Positions 33,610-45,471 of a stretch of 64,000 nt of DNA are shown here, one piece after another. The stretch's first letter is position 1; every line of letters starts with the position of its first letter. The DNA comes from Gymnopilus junonius (Eukaryota; Basidiomycota; Agaricomycetes; Agaricales; Galerinaceae): NCBI GenBank assembly GCA_015501075.1, contig JADNYJ010000198.1, forward strand, positions 1 through 64,000, written 5' to 3'. The notes under the pieces were generated by a model, which worked only from the letters and a program-made list of their open reading frames with translations, was not told where the DNA came from and searched no databases. The translations under genes were made by a program, and so were the position numbers.

Positions 33610-35082
33610 CTACACACCCTCTTCTCTGTTCGAGTCTTTCTCCTTTGTATTGCTCCCAAACTCTTGGTCGATCCTGCGGTATAAAATAACAACAAGCAAG
33701 GTAAAGCTCTGTATTAAAAACATCCAATCACTTTCCTCGTAATTTAGAAAAATCGTCTACTCACGCATAGTCCCATGATGACCAGCACGGGTAAAATGGT
33801 GAACGTGTCTATAGTTGCTCCTGTTGTGGAATTCTATTGGGTCATTTGACCATAGCATTTGACAAAAATCATACCAAAGCCGGTTGGGGCGCCCGGAAGG
33901 TTGGATCTAATAGAAGAAAACGCGAATAGAGCACCAACAGGAACGACGAACATTTCCCCATATATCCTAGGCGGTCGATATACAATCGTGGCTGCGCATA
34001 TTGTCAAGAAGGCTGTAGCGGTGAGCCCTGTAAAATTTCAGAAGTCTGCCAAACCAGCCATGAAATCAACTTACAATTTATAATAGCAACCAAAACTACA
34101 AAAGCCTTGGTCCCCTTCGATCTTTCTATCCGGAGATAGAATTGGAGGTTATTTGCTATTTCGTTTTGATCTAAGATTGCGTTTCCGTCGAGGGATATTT
34201 CGAAGTTTCTGTTTCAATATCTGAATGTGTCCAAAAATATGCACCAAGAATAAACGTACACTGCAACTCCGAATGCATTCGTAACACTAGGTGCTAATAC
34301 TACATTCGTTTGGAGATTTCGCGTGTAAAACAAGAAGGGTGCAAGATAACTTTCAGTACGGCCGTGGAGTGAGCGCTTGTTGATCAAAAGGTACGAGAAC
34401 TAAAAATGGAATGACATACACATCGAAAGGATAGCTCTGGAAGGTAGATTGCTGAGATAAGGAAGGAAATACGGCATATTCTTTGGACGCTACGAGTTTA
34501 GTAACGGTTCTGAAAGACGACAGCGGTGAAATAAGGCCAAAACAGGTTTCTGTCGTGTTTATTCGGTGCACTGGCTGATCTTGCAAATTTGAAGACCATG
34601 ACGGACTGCTGGTATCTAAAAGCAAACTAGAGCGGAGTGAATTGCTAAGCCCTATCTTTCGTTACACTTACAAGGATACATATATGTCGATTACCACAGG
34701 CGGTATTGATTGATTACAGCTAATCTGAGGGTACGCTGGGTACCAATTCATGACCACAGTTCTTGCTACTGGGTCCACCGCAATGGCCTCTGCAATCAAG
34801 GTTACCTAGAAAAAAAGATATCCATGAGCGTTGTCTCTGATAAAACGAAGGATGGCTGACCTCGGGATTGAAATACCCATAACTCCCAATTATTGGGGCC
34901 TGAAAATGTAATGGCGTAGACACCAATCGCGACGCAGGAACTAAGAAAATGAGCAAAGACGTTGTAATGAGGCCTATCCAGTAAATGCTGAATTTGAAAT
35001 GATGTGGAATATCCCTCCAAGACGCTAAGTTGATGTGGTTACCCGTAGTAGAAGATGATCTTTCATAAATCGGAGGCTTCAT
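33610..35082 (-). CDS. DUF4436 domain membrane protein
   Basis: Starts at ATG 35082 (MKPPIYERSSST) and ends at TAG 33610. A membrane helix follows a cytosolic tail (IYWIGLITTSLLIFLVPA). Then comes the lumenal or extracellular domain (IIGSYGYFNPEVTLIAEAIA, VDPVARTVVMNWYP), the classic DUF4436 opening about secondary time-averaged position (VDP..). The middle contains ISPLSSFRTVTKL-type sequence in short exons. Near the end EMFVVPVGALFAFSSIRSN and LPGAPTGFGATIDTFTILPV lead to a last helix (SFTLLVVILYRRI). This order, with a terminal pair of helices around the VPVG..FAF..RS.LPGAP motif, is specific to DUF4436. The function is unknown; the family is expanded in mushrooms. About seven short introns are needed and not all were fixed. 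Confidence 0.8.
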
Positions 35083-35387
35083 GAATGCGATTGGATGATA
35101 GAGGTTGGATGCAAACCACTAATGCGCGCCCCTTATGTACTCATAGACTGGCATTGCTCAGGCCCAGGAGCCACATGACGGTTGGAAGAATGCTCCACAA
35201 TTTCATTTCCGATTACACAATTGAATGGATGGAAATTCAGAAAGATAGCAAGAATGAGCGCAAGTTGTCACACAATTAACTCTTCAGATTAAAAGTTCCG
35301 TACAAATTGATACGAATATTATTGGAAGATTACAAGTAACAACGGGTAGAACGCGAGCTACTCAATCTTTCCAGAATATGAGTCTCT
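35083..35387. other. intergenic
   Basis: 305 bp between the DUF4436 start and the stop of the GPI-anchored protein gene. AT-rich, no coding pattern; probably the DUF4436 promoter. Confidence 0.4.
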
Positions 35388-36618
35388 CTACAGTAGGAAA
35401 TATAAAGTGAATGCCAGCCATATGAGGAAAAAATATATGTTGAAAGTGCGCAGCCCAGCAAAGAACCTCCCACTACTATTCGCTATAAGGGCGGTTTCAA
35501 GATCGGGTATTGCGTATGTGTCGAACTGAACAGTACTGGTGTTCGTTCCTTCTGGAGCGGAAGGTGAGATGCCTAAATGTACTAAGGTCATAGAATGGCT
35601 GGATCGACTTTGATATCCAGGAGGAGGGACAAGAAAAGGTGGATACTGTAGCGGATAACAGGTCGGGAGGGTTACGTTTTGGGGTCCGGAACGGGTATCA
35701 ATAAAATCTGTCGTATTGAATCCGTCGACCTTAACCAAGAAAATGCCTCCTTGCGAGGAAGTGATCAAATGAAGCATGACGCTTGGTCCTGTATAAAAAA
35801 AAAATCCATGGTTAGTGGCGTTCAGTTCATCATACCATAGGGATCGAAATTTACCAGTGTAATTGAATGATATAGTCGCATTGATGCTATCGGTCAAATG
35901 GATCGAAGGGCTTTGAGTGCAGCTGTCCTTCGCATCAGAGACCTTCCAAGCCTGTGGGGGGCTGTATATGATATTGGGATCACTTCCAAGAATCGGAGTG
36001 GAAGAGGGAATAAGGCCTGTTGTTGCAGAAGGGAAAGCTGGTACTGTCGTTCCCAGAGGATTGATGCATTGGATGCCGTTACTCCCCTCTAGAAAGCATT
36101 CAGTTCCAATTGCTACGTCGCATCATCAGCAACCAGTTCAGAAGGTCGTCAGCAACGTACGACAACAGAAACCAGGAACACCGAGCACTTGATCGCATCT
36201 AACTGAAATAATTGTGAGCGGCCTCTTCCTCGCCAAGGTTAAATAATTCGCTCACAAAGATAAGGATCCACACAGGGAGCATTGTCCCAGCCACTACTAA
36301 ATATTTCCGCAGTATCTTCGCATATGGGGATCCCGCGTCGATAGTTGCATTTGAGTCTATCAAGGCCATTCAGTATTCATCAGACGAAAGAATGAAAATC
36401 TAAAGGCAACCCAGCGTCACAGCAAAACGTAGCTGGTCCACATGGAACAGACTCGGTGCTGCATTTGGACTAATTAATGTGAAGAGTTAGCACGCAGCAG
36501 GAGCGGATGAAAACATCAAACTCACAATAACAGAAAATACATTTGTGCCATTTTTCGTTGCCGCCGAAGCAATACGAAGCATAGTAATCAAAACGTTAAG
36601 CAAGACGGCAGAGAACAT
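35388..36618 (-). CDS. secreted Cys-rich GPI-anchored cell-surface protein
   Basis: ATG at 36618 starts a signal peptide (MFSAVLLNVLITMLRIASA). Short exons then encode two small Cys-rich units: VPCGPATFCCDAGLKCN with ICEDTAEIF, and GVPGFCCPIGTECF. A beta-rich domain follows: ISFNYTGPSVMLHLITSSQ, GGIFLVKVDGFNTTDFIDT, NVTLPTCYPLQYPPFLVPPP, and THL-like HSMTLVHLG. There are many N-glycosylation sites (NAT, NYT, NTT, NVT). The end is IANSSGRFFAGL followed by a hydrophobic tail (FNIYFFLIWLAFTLYFLL), the layout of a GPI-anchor signal. Intron donors gtgagt, gtacgt and gtaaat support the model. A wall or surface role is likely, with ligand unknown. The CC..G..C units resemble those in other mushroom surface proteins. 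Confidence 0.75.
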
Positions 36619-37400
36619 GATTTAGGTAGATCGTGGAGGTACTGAAGGATGAAGAGATTGGCTGCTTTTATTCAATGAATTTAACCTTTTTCGAAAAAGG
36701 AACAGAGCAAGCAAATGGCACGGCCAAGAGATTATTTGGGTCATCATAGCCTCAGATTAGACGAATGAATAGACAGCGCTCTGGTCTGAAAAGTCTTGTA
36801 AGTGACAAGGGACAATGCCTGCACTTTTCGGTGATGATGGGTTCAAATGAACAAATTACAGCACCGGCGCGATAGTGAGAAGCACCGCATAGCCATGACT
36901 TGTGAAATTTGAATGCAGAGACGGCATCATAAAATACGATTGGCTGTGAGGGAAAAAACCCTAAACCACTGATTAGGAGGTTGACTTGGACTGGAACCAT
37001 GCGTCATGATGCTATGACGGAAACCCTGATACGAGTTAAAGTCGGAAGACGAATGGCGCCCTTGTTCACGACACATTTTTCGGCGATTGCCGGATGCTCG
37101 GTGGAGAACGCTCAGCCAATGAATTATCCTGACGCTTGAAGCTTTAAGGCCTCATGGCTTGTTCATGGCGAACGCTTGAGCACGGGGCATGTTTTGGCTC
37201 TGAAAACTTACAGGCCATTACTAAATGGCTATTAAAGCATTTGAATAGCGGATACTACAAAGAAATCCATAAATCAACATCGATAATGCTCCATGCCAGT
37301 ACGTTGTATTTGAAGTTGGTTAGTTAGGTAGGCTGGAAGATGTAGTGAAAAGGACCGTCAGACATAAAATCAGCGCTTTCCATAGTAGTCAATCCTACCA
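36619..37400. other. intergenic
   Basis: 782 bp without recognisable coding sequence. The left end should carry the promoter of the GPI-anchored protein gene. Confidence 0.45.
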
Positions 37401-38063
37401 TTACGTGCACTGCACCTGACAGCCATGCATGGGGAAGTAGCAGTATTTCAAGACCGTCCCCCCCTTTTCCATAACCCAGGAAGAGTGGAATGTAGATTTG
37501 ACGTCGCTGGCGAATGGGACCCGGTTAGTAAGCAGTTCTCGTTCGCCTATCCCCTGTGTTTCAAGAAGCCAGTAACCTGGCGGGAGCTCGTCTCGAGGGA
37601 TAGCACAGATCCCTAGGACGTCTATCGCGAATCTATCGAGGACGGATTTGAATTTCGCGAAGAAGTCGACTGATGGAGGAGGAGACAGAGGGTTGACATC
37701 GTCGATGACCCTATACTCAAACGGTTCACCCGTCTTGAGCCAGCGTTCAGGAATGATGTTGTCGGATTTGTCCCTAGTAGGTGCACTACTTTTGTTGTTT
37801 GCGACCATTCGTTCGCCTTCTTCAAGAAGAAAATGACGATGGACAAGGCAGACGGCATATTGCTTCGTATACCCCTTCTCCTCGAAAAGAGGGGCAAGCT
37901 CGGAGAAGAACTCGGTGCGCGAGAGGCGTGCGGATGCCAATTGCTCGTCGAACCGTGCACTAGAATGCTGAATGAGAGGGAGGGCGTTATAGAGGGAAGC
38001 ACTGATGTCGTCCATTGTATGGTTCGGTGAGAACGCAGAGAATTCGTTGAACGGAACAGCCAT
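37401..38063 (-). CDS. conserved hypothetical protein, 221 aa, single exon
   Basis: Start chosen at ATG 38063 (MAVPFNEFSAFSPNHTMDD). The frame is open about 40 codons further upstream without another ATG. It contains EKGYTKQYAVCLVHRHFLLE followed by EGERMVA, a motif I associate with a family of uncharacterised Agaricomycete proteins. It continues with IPERWLKTGEPFEYRVIDD and LGICAIPRDELPPGYWLLET. The C terminus has several Cys and His (YCYFPMHGCQVQC). No signal peptide, membrane helix or known domain is seen. Function is unknown; the conserved CLVHRH segment could be a metal or ligand site, which is inference only. Confidence 0.7.
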   Translation of the reverse strand: MAVPFNEFSAFSPNHTMDDISASLYNALPLIQHSSARFDEQLASARLSRTEFFSELAPLFEEKGYTKQYAVCLVHRHFLLEEGERMVANNKSSAPTRDKSDNIIPERWLKTGEPFEYRVIDDVNPLSPPPSVDFFAKFKSVLDRFAIDVLGICAIPRDELPPGYWLLETQGIGERELLTNRVPFASDVKSTFHSSWVMEKGGTVLKYCYFPMHGCQVQCT

Positions 38064-40223
38064 CAAATTTATACCCCCAGCACACTCAATCCAACGATAT
38101 GATATTTCAAAGGGCCCAAATCTGGATATGTCAAAGAATTTATCGATAGTGAGGAGTACGCCAAAGTCTGGTCTCGTTACTGCCAATCGTAGTGGTTAGA
38201 CAAAGACAAGCTGCAGGAACTGAATGGAACATGGATGCCGTCGTAAACAATTTGATAGGACAGAACAAGCACCTTCATGGCCTAAACTTGGATAGCCTTC
38301 AAAAGGAAGTCCAAAGCTCAGGGCTTATGATCATCAGTGATCATGATCGATTGACATGGGCGATTACAATATTACGAGTATAAAATGATTTAGACGCCTG
38401 CGATTGTGTTTCCAACCTGACCAGCCATCGCCATTTTCTATTCAGCATTGTTCTTGCCATGGAAAGGAAAGTGAAACCAGAAACTCCAGCTCGATTGCTA
38501 CAGCTGTCAACTTGGTAGGTAGTTCAAGATAGCAAGTCGTGATAAGTTTAGTATCAAGAACACCGCAATACCGCAGTATGACAGGCAGAAGCCAGAGATT
38601 CGGTCCCAGAAAAGCAGAACGCTATAAATATATCTGATTGGTCGGTAATCGGATCATGGTGAAGTGAGGAAAAGAGAACGTGTTTTCCAGCAGTCAGAAA
38701 GGCAGGCCCGAATCAATCCAAGAAGATCTGCGTAAAACTCGTCAGTAGGGCCAAATAGGGCGATGACAAGACAGATATTCTTCGCCGAGTTCCGAGTACG
38801 AGTACGACTCCACGCCTTTGCATCGCTTTCGAGCAAGTGATTCAAGGCGGAATAAAGTAGAAATTTTCAACGCATAATGCGCAACATCATAAATGGGATT
38901 AGAAGCGCTATTAGCCACCTTCTCCTACCTAAATTCATGCACGACGAAAAGAGAGGCAATGAGAGGGGTAAGACTAACAATCAGAAGAACCTGTGGTGAT
39001 AAAAATAAAATGGATGGTACACGACAAAGACTTGAGGCATTGAGAACTTGCGAATCGACGGATCGATGCATAAAATATAGAACAGAAGAAACGACGCACA
39101 TCTAAATATCTGGGCCTCACGATTGAGTTATGCCGTTATCAGTTGAGATGGATGACGGACACTGCTCTTTCACCTTAGCCTGGCTTCTGTGATACAAGAA
39201 GGAAAGGGTAAGCTGACGCGAGGTGGAGCCGATTTCAGAAAAAGTAAATCATCCGCCTTGTGAGGTTCTAGTCAATCATAAAAGAAAAAAAGGTCGACAA
39301 TAGACCAGCACCATAGGACGTGTCATTCCATCTTTGCAATAAGCATGTTTTGGTCGACGATTGTGATAGACTACAGAAACTGGGGAAAGACCTTCCCAGA
39401 AATCTGCACGTCTGGCGCTGAGAAGAGGATCCGCATCATTTATGAATCCCAACGTCGTTGACTAGGCGTAATACAATCCGAAGCGTCATATAGGCCATCG
39501 GCATAAGAGCCTGGAAAAATCAAGATGCCATATTTTTGAATGTTCGTCCACAGCGGGATCCACCGTAATCGAAACATTCTAGTTTAAGCACTTCCAGTTG
39601 TAGACTATTCAGAGGCGAATAGTCAGCTCCCATCCATTTCTGAGGGATTTGGGGTGATTCCGGATGTCGATACTGTCTCAATCGTCTATACATTGCGCTG
39701 CATCACCCCATAGTAATAAAGAGACATCAAGAGGAATTTTGAAAGTGGGAAATGACGGTGCCTTGCGCTGTGAGTAGGCAGGGACAGGCTTATAGAAAGA
39801 GCTGGGGGGAGAAGTTGGGAGGAGGCGGTTTGGGGCGAAATTGAGTGTGGGAAAGGATTGCCAAGATAGAATGGAGGCTTGTGGTCGTCTTACGCGCCAT
39901 AGTCCTTCAGGGCACTTTGTCTCAAAATTCCATCCACACAGATGCTCGCGTAGTTAAATCGGATTTTCGCTGGCTTTCTCCCGAAATATGAACCTCCGTA
40001 GGGTGGGAGACAAGCTCGCCGAAGCACGTGGAGAAGACCAACCAAAAAAGGAAGGAGAACAGGGTCGGACCCCAATGAACAGAATTTGATCAGTCAAAAA
40101 TAAGTTTTCTCTCTTCAACAAGCCCTGCATTGCATCTCCTTGCGTAGCTTGGTGAGTCCTCCCACCACCTTCAGATCTCACTCCTACTTACACGTATTAC
40201 TTTCTGAAGGACGACAGTCGAAG
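38064..40223. other. long gene-poor stretch
   Basis: 2.2 kb before the MBOAT gene. Only short frames. On the minus strand at about 39390-39900 there are coding-like pieces in three frames (for example FPTFKIPLDVSLLLWGDAA and SLQLEVLKLECFDYGG). They suggest a decayed F-box/LRR-type gene but cannot be joined. The last 100 bp should be the MBOAT leader. Confidence 0.45.
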
Positions 40224-42272
40224 ATGGACGCGCTCTTCCAGCCCCTGGCGGACGCTCTCGGTGCCAGCGTCGACCAGATCAAGGTCAGAACTTCCGTTAG
40301 GCGGCGTCGTCTATGACGTGCCCGCAGCCGTCGGCCAAAAAGTCGATACATTATGCTAATCATCCTTGTTAATCAGCTCATATCATGTCTGCTAATAGCC
40401 TACCCACTCGGCCCTCTCTTCGTCCGTGTACCCGCAAGCAAACCGGCTCTCCGACACCTGTTCAACATTGGCGTCGCCATGTTCTTTTTCTTCCCTGTCC
40501 TGAGGCTCTATTCCGCTTTCTTCCAGCTATTAGCAAGCATCTTGACTACGTACTTCGTCACCAAGTATGACAAGAGCAAGAGAATGCCCTGGGTTGTCTT
40601 TGTGTACGTCGTTTCGTGATGTTGCTTCCGAGTCTACCTTCCAGTCACTAACGCTGTGTCTTTCGCTCTTTAGAATTGTCATGGGCCATCTGACCGTCAA
40701 GTAAGAACGCCTCACACCGTATTCCTCGAGCCACTCGTCTGACAATACTTCACAGCCACGTTATTCGTGTCATCTATGGATTCAGCTATGAGACGATCGA
40801 AGTAACGGGCCCTCAGATGGTGCTCACAATGAAGTTGACCACGTTCGCTTGGAACGTGTATGATGGCCGCCGAAAGGCCGAGGTAAGCTTTTGCCAAATG
40901 TGCCGCTGATGATCCTTTTGAAATAATGGACCTTTCGTAGGACCTGGATAAGTGGCAAATGGCGAAGAGGATCGTGGAATATCCATCCTTACTCGAGTTC
41001 CTAGGTTATTCGTATGTCACATGCTGTCCTCCCGAAGTGCTCCCTTTTCTAAACCGTCCTTCAAATCTAGGTTCTACTTCCCTGGAATCCTTGTCGGCCC
41101 TTACCTCGACTACTCCGAATACACTGATCTCATCAACGAGACCATGTTCCAACATGCCCACGTCAAAGCGACAATAAGAAAAGGGCGCAGACTGCCGCCT
41201 GGCCGTAAACGCGCGCGTATACCAGGATGGTCCTGGGTCTGCTTTACTTGGGTGCCTTTGTCGTGTTCGGTGGTAAATGGAACTATTCAGTTTCGTTGCA
41301 GGATTGGTTTGTCCATATGCCTTTATGGAAGAGGTCAGTCAGTTTTTTTTCTCTTGGAAATGTGATATTGGGCTGGCGTTGACTCAGGGTATTGACTTAC
41401 CGTTTGATAGGATTGGGCTTTACCAGCTTGTTGGGCCGATCGAGCGTGCCAAATACTATGCTATCTGGACTCTGACTGAGGTACCTATCGTCTACGTTAC
41501 AGGCTTTCTTCTGCTTACACGTCTCTCCTTTCTAGGGTGCCAGCATCCTCACCGGCTTAGGCTTCACCGGCATTACCCCCTCAGGCCAACCTCTCTGGGA
41601 CGGCGCAGCCAACGTGAAAGTACTCACCATCGAATTCCCCGAAAATTTCAAAGTCCTCCTCGACTCATGGAACATGAAGACCAACATCTGGCTACGCGAG
41701 TGTGTCTACAAGCGCGTCACGCCCAAGGGCAAGAAACCAGGCAACATGAGCAGCATGATCACTTTCTTCACCAGTGCTTTCTGGCATGGAATTGCGAGCG
41801 GGTACTATCTCACCTTTTTGATGGGCGGCTTTATCACCGCCGCTGCGCGACAAGCACGATCCAACATCCGTCCGCTACTCCTTCCTCCACCGAGCAATCA
41901 TCACATCCCACCGAGTCTGCTCAAGAGGCTGTATGACGTCAGCGGGACAATTCTCTCGTTTATGATTCTCAACTACGCCGCCTCCCCTTCATTCTTCTGT
42001 CAGCCACAGACTCCATCAAGACATGGGCAAGATTAGGATGGTACGGTCACGTCATCGTCATGGGTGGTCTCGTCTTCTTCTACGCCGGGGGTGCGAAGTG
42101 GTGTAAGGCCCTGCAGAAGAAGAAGGGGATTCTGCCCTCAACCAAGAGCAAGGATGCTGCGAAGGCGGGTGCGAATGGGAAAGCGAGTAACGGTACTTCT
42201 ACACCGGCTTCGGCGGAGGAGTTCGTGTTGCCTCCTCCGGTCGACACAATTGTTCCTCCTCTTGAGAAGTAG
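40224..42272 (+). CDS. ALE1: MBOAT lysophospholipid acyltransferase (Ale1-like)
   Basis: ATG at 40224 (MDALFQPLADALGASVDQIK), stop TAG at 42272, at least eight exons, expected about 520 aa. Multiple membrane helices begin with LISCLLIAYPLGPLF. Family motifs in order: SYETIEVTGPQMVLTMKLTT, WNVYDGRRK, FYFPGILVGPYLDYSEY, GRRLPPGRKR, and WNMKTNIWLRECVYKRV with FWHGIASGYYLTF, which holds the catalytic His. The C-terminal tail is Lys-, Ser- and Pro-rich. The enzyme reacylates lysophospholipids in the ER (Lands cycle). Two one-base frame slips lie near 41211-41217 (a gcgcgcg run) and 41984-41988 (a cccc run). Both are restored by adding one base, so assembly indels are the best explanation. Confidence 0.88.
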
Positions 42273-42665
42273 AGACTTGTTTGCAAGTCACGATTGTGCT
42301 GCACTTGGATTGAGAGAGAGGTTGAGTGATGGTGAATAGATGTCGGGGGCACTAGTGCTATCTTTTGAGTTAATTTGATTCCCTCCAGTTGTACAGCCGT
42401 ACATACTTTACTTAAAAGTAGATCTTGCTGATTGCTAGCTTCGTAAATATATAGAACTGACTTAAACATGAAAAATCCTTTTGACTTGGAGTTGCCAGGA
42501 GGTTACTCATGTCTTAAACTACTGCTGAATAAGTTAGGATCGATGGCGAAAACTTTTGCATTCCATTCTCATAAAGATCAAACCAAGTACTTTAATTGGC
42601 AATACAGTCCGTACAGACTATATAGAGAGATGTCAAATTTAGAATCCACTACTTGATCTGGGTAA
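42273..42665. other. intergenic
   Basis: 393 bp downstream of the MBOAT gene; no coding pattern. Probably the 3' UTRs of the convergent neighbours. Confidence 0.4.
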
Positions 42666-43004
42666 CTAATCAACATTTCCAGGATCATATTGAGAAAGTA
42701 GTTCAACAATTTCTGAATGGTTTTTCTGAGTAGCATAAAAGAGTGCTGTCTTCCCTTTTCTGTCCTTGGCATTTATATCTAGTCCATCTTTGGAGAGCAA
42801 AGATTCGCAATAGCTGCATGGTTCTTCCAGGCAGCAAGTATATGAGTGCTGTATTGCCAAATTTATCTGTAGCATTTATATCCACTCCATCTTTGGAGAG
42901 TAGAAGATTCACAGTGCTTCTCTGATCATTCCAGGCAGCCAATATGAGTGCTGTGGTGTCATATTGATCCTTGGCATTTATATCCACACCATTGGGAGCA
43001 CAAG
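42666..43004 (-). pseudogene. ankyrin-repeat remnant
   Basis: On the minus strand from about 43004, three ankyrin repeats can be read: GVDINAKDQYDTTALILAAW, GVDINATDKFGNTALIYLL and GLDINAKDRKGKTALFYATQ, followed by KNHSEIVELLSQYDP and a stop at 42666. The second and third repeats are in different frames, so there is a frameshift around 42870-42820. No start codon, N-terminal domain or upstream exon was seen. This is probably the 3' end of a lost ankyrin protein such as the sensor end of an NLR-type gene. Confidence 0.7.
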
Positions 43005-43775
43005 ATGCAGCTATGATATATTTTTTAAGGGAACAGATTCAATTGCACACGCCTCACAACCCTCATCTGACAGTGTCTTCCTTTCCTTCGGCCACCTTAT
43101 CACTACCACCTTTGTGATTGTGGCTACACGTACGAGCTGCCAGTAAGTAATATCTAGTCTTCATAGGGATATCAACCTATCACTTGAAATATGTGTCATG
43201 GTCAGGCCAATGTATAAGAGATCACTGAACCTCCAATTATTACAGGTATACTTAGACTACGAGAGCCCATTGGCGACAGATAACTTAAGATACAATGCCA
43301 CAGGATATCTGATCCTTACATGTAAACACACTTGCATGTAGGACTTGCATTAACTACGCCACAGAATATCCTAGTCCTACTGTAAGTACCAGTTCACTCT
43401 TTAGCTTAGCCGGACTTCAATTACTATGCAAGAATTGATATAAAGAGCATAATAATTAGAGGCATATTCAAGCCAACGTGAATTCAAACTCGGAGTGCCC
43501 TGATACGATCTGGCATCGACAGTTCTTTATGTCCGCTGAGGTAAAAGTGATGGCCACCCTTGTTCAGGACTTTCGCCAAAAGGTATAATGAACGGCCGTG
43601 ACTGAAACAAAAGGCAGGCCTGAGATGAGATGGTTGATGCAGAAGGTCACGATGACACTGGTGAGGATACACAAAAGGTATTGAAGAGACTCGAGGAGAC
43701 GAAAATAGGACTGAAATTAATCTTGGCAATTCGTTCCCACAACCTATCCGCCTTCACCTCCTTCCTTCATCTGGC
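43005..43775. other. no gene recognised
   Basis: About 770 bp between the ankyrin remnant and the cis-prenyltransferase gene. Short direct repeats containing acttgcat/acatgta occur near 43315-43350. No coding pattern. Confidence 0.4.
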
Positions 43776-44902
43776 ATGTTCATACGACGCAGCTTGACGT
43801 GGCTGCGAGACAAGGTTGTTTCCAGCGCGCGAAATATCCTCCTCAAAATTCTCGCCTCCGGACCCATCCCAAGACACGTCGCCTTTGTTTTGGACGGGAA
43901 CCGACGCTATGCGCGTAAACACCATAAACCCATTTTCCAGGGACACAGTGACGGCTTCTTGGCTTTGCGTAGGGTGAGTATATGTCTTCTCTTGCAGATC
44001 AGTGTTAGCTGATGTGTGTCTCTTTATGAATTAGATGCTGGAAATCTGTTTACGCTTGAATGTGAAATGCGTCTCGGCATACGTCTTCTCAATAGAGAAT
44101 TATAAACGGCAAGCAGAAGAGGTATCGGCGTTAATGGCCCTCGCAGAGGAAAAGTTGATAGAAATTACGCGTCATGGGTGAGTCTTCAGTATTGATCTAC
44201 CCTCTCGCTACGAGGCCTTCTGACGAAGCAGCTAACAGTCTGGTTTATCAGTGATCTACTAGACGAGTATGGTGTCAGGCTGAATATTGTCGGTAATGAG
44301 AAACTCTTACCGGAGGCCGTACGAAAAGCTGCTCGAAGGGCTGAAGACATGACGCGGCATAACAAGCGGTGGGTTATTCAGTCATTTGTCATTTGTTTCC
44401 TCTTTCTGAGATCCATGTTGAACGCGCAGTGCTGTCCTCAATCTCCATATGTCCTATACCTCGCGCGACGAAATAGCAACCGCTGTTGCCTCCTGCGTTC
44501 GTAATTCAATACATGAAGGCTGCACAGACTCGTACGTGTGCATTCAAAACCCTTATACATTTAGATTTAATTGGGAATGCCCCGCAGGATCATCACAGAA
44601 AAAGACATCGACACCCAACTAATGACCTCCTTAGGTGGTAGTCCGCCCTTAGATATCCTTATAAGACCTAGTGGAGTCCAGCGTCTCAGTGATTATATGC
44701 TCTGGCAGGTGAGTCACTAGGCTCCTCTTGCAGGATTCTTTCAATAGCGTTTGATTGATTGTTCGCTTTCCAGTGCTGTGAAGATACCCAAATCCAATTT
44801 TGTCCAACGTATTGGCCTGACTTTGGATTGTTCGATTTCATTCCCATCATTTTGGACTATCAGCGCAAGATTTGGAATACTCCTAGACGTATATCGGTCT
44901 AG
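43776..44902 (+). CDS. cis-prenyltransferase (dehydrodolichyl diphosphate synthase)
   Basis: Six or more exons from ATG 43776 to TAG 44902, about 290 aa. The catalytic motif is PRHVAFVLDGNRRYARK (Asp of DGNRR). ECL-type helices follow (LKVKCVSAYVFSIENYKR), then LLDEYGVRLNIVGN, LNLHMSYTSRDEIATAV and the region IRPSGVQRLSDYMLWQ. The enzyme condenses isopentenyl diphosphates into the long polyprenyl chain that becomes dolichol for N-glycosylation, at the ER. The conserved SGE of the RxSGExRLSDF motif reads SGV here, losing a Glu that is near invariant. The last exon (about 44766-44902) encodes CPTYWPDFGLFDF and ends in a basic tail. No frame break was seen. Confidence 0.92.
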
Positions 44903-45471
44903 TGGGATGCAAAAGAACTATAATCATAATTATTATCCGCAATGTAACTTATATCTTCATCTATATTCCAGCACAAACAGTTTGCTCGGTGGTACACGTC
45001 ATGGCTGCAACGTACTCCAGGCGTTCTTCACTTTGGACTGTGGCCTCTCTTCAACTCCATAGGGAGGTGATCGACTCATCATTCACCGGCTATCGGAGTC
45101 TGCAAGGGAGACTACTCTTCAACCCTCATTATGATTCATGAGTTGTTTCTAACTGCCACTTTGACAGCCCTTCAAGTCAGGCTGTCAGACCATATCAGAA
45201 GCAGTCACTCAGCTATACTGATGACATAGCACAAGCTGCGTTGGAACAAGTTCATCAACCATACAAGGATCTGGTTGATCATTAGTAACGGCGACACGAG
45301 AAGTCCTCGGAAAAGTCATTCTGAATTAACAGCAAAACTGCGCTCGGCAATAGATAGAAATCTCAAGTGCAACACGCAGGTACATAAGTATTATCCTACA
45401 AGAAGGCATAGAGCGGGGGCATTGAATGCGAGCGGATCCCAAAAAAACAAACAGAAAAAAAATCAGGATCC
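44903..45471. other. intergenic
   Basis: 569 bp between convergent genes. A short plus-strand frame near 45170-45280 (SYTDDIAQAALEQVHQPYKD) looks protein-like but is isolated and has no start. Confidence 0.35.

Noticed and set aside
39390..39900. Coding-like pieces on the minus strand before the MBOAT gene
   Set aside because: The pieces sit in three frames with no usable splice sites or start, and no domain can be named.
41277..41936. Plus-strand 219-aa frame in the MBOAT gene
   Set aside because: The His- and Arg-rich later half is an out-of-frame reading of MBOAT exons that match the family in another frame.
44751..45062. Plus-strand frame of 103 aa
   Set aside because: It overlaps the last exon of the cis-prenyltransferase in another frame; the true frame has the family motif CPTYWPDFGLFDF.
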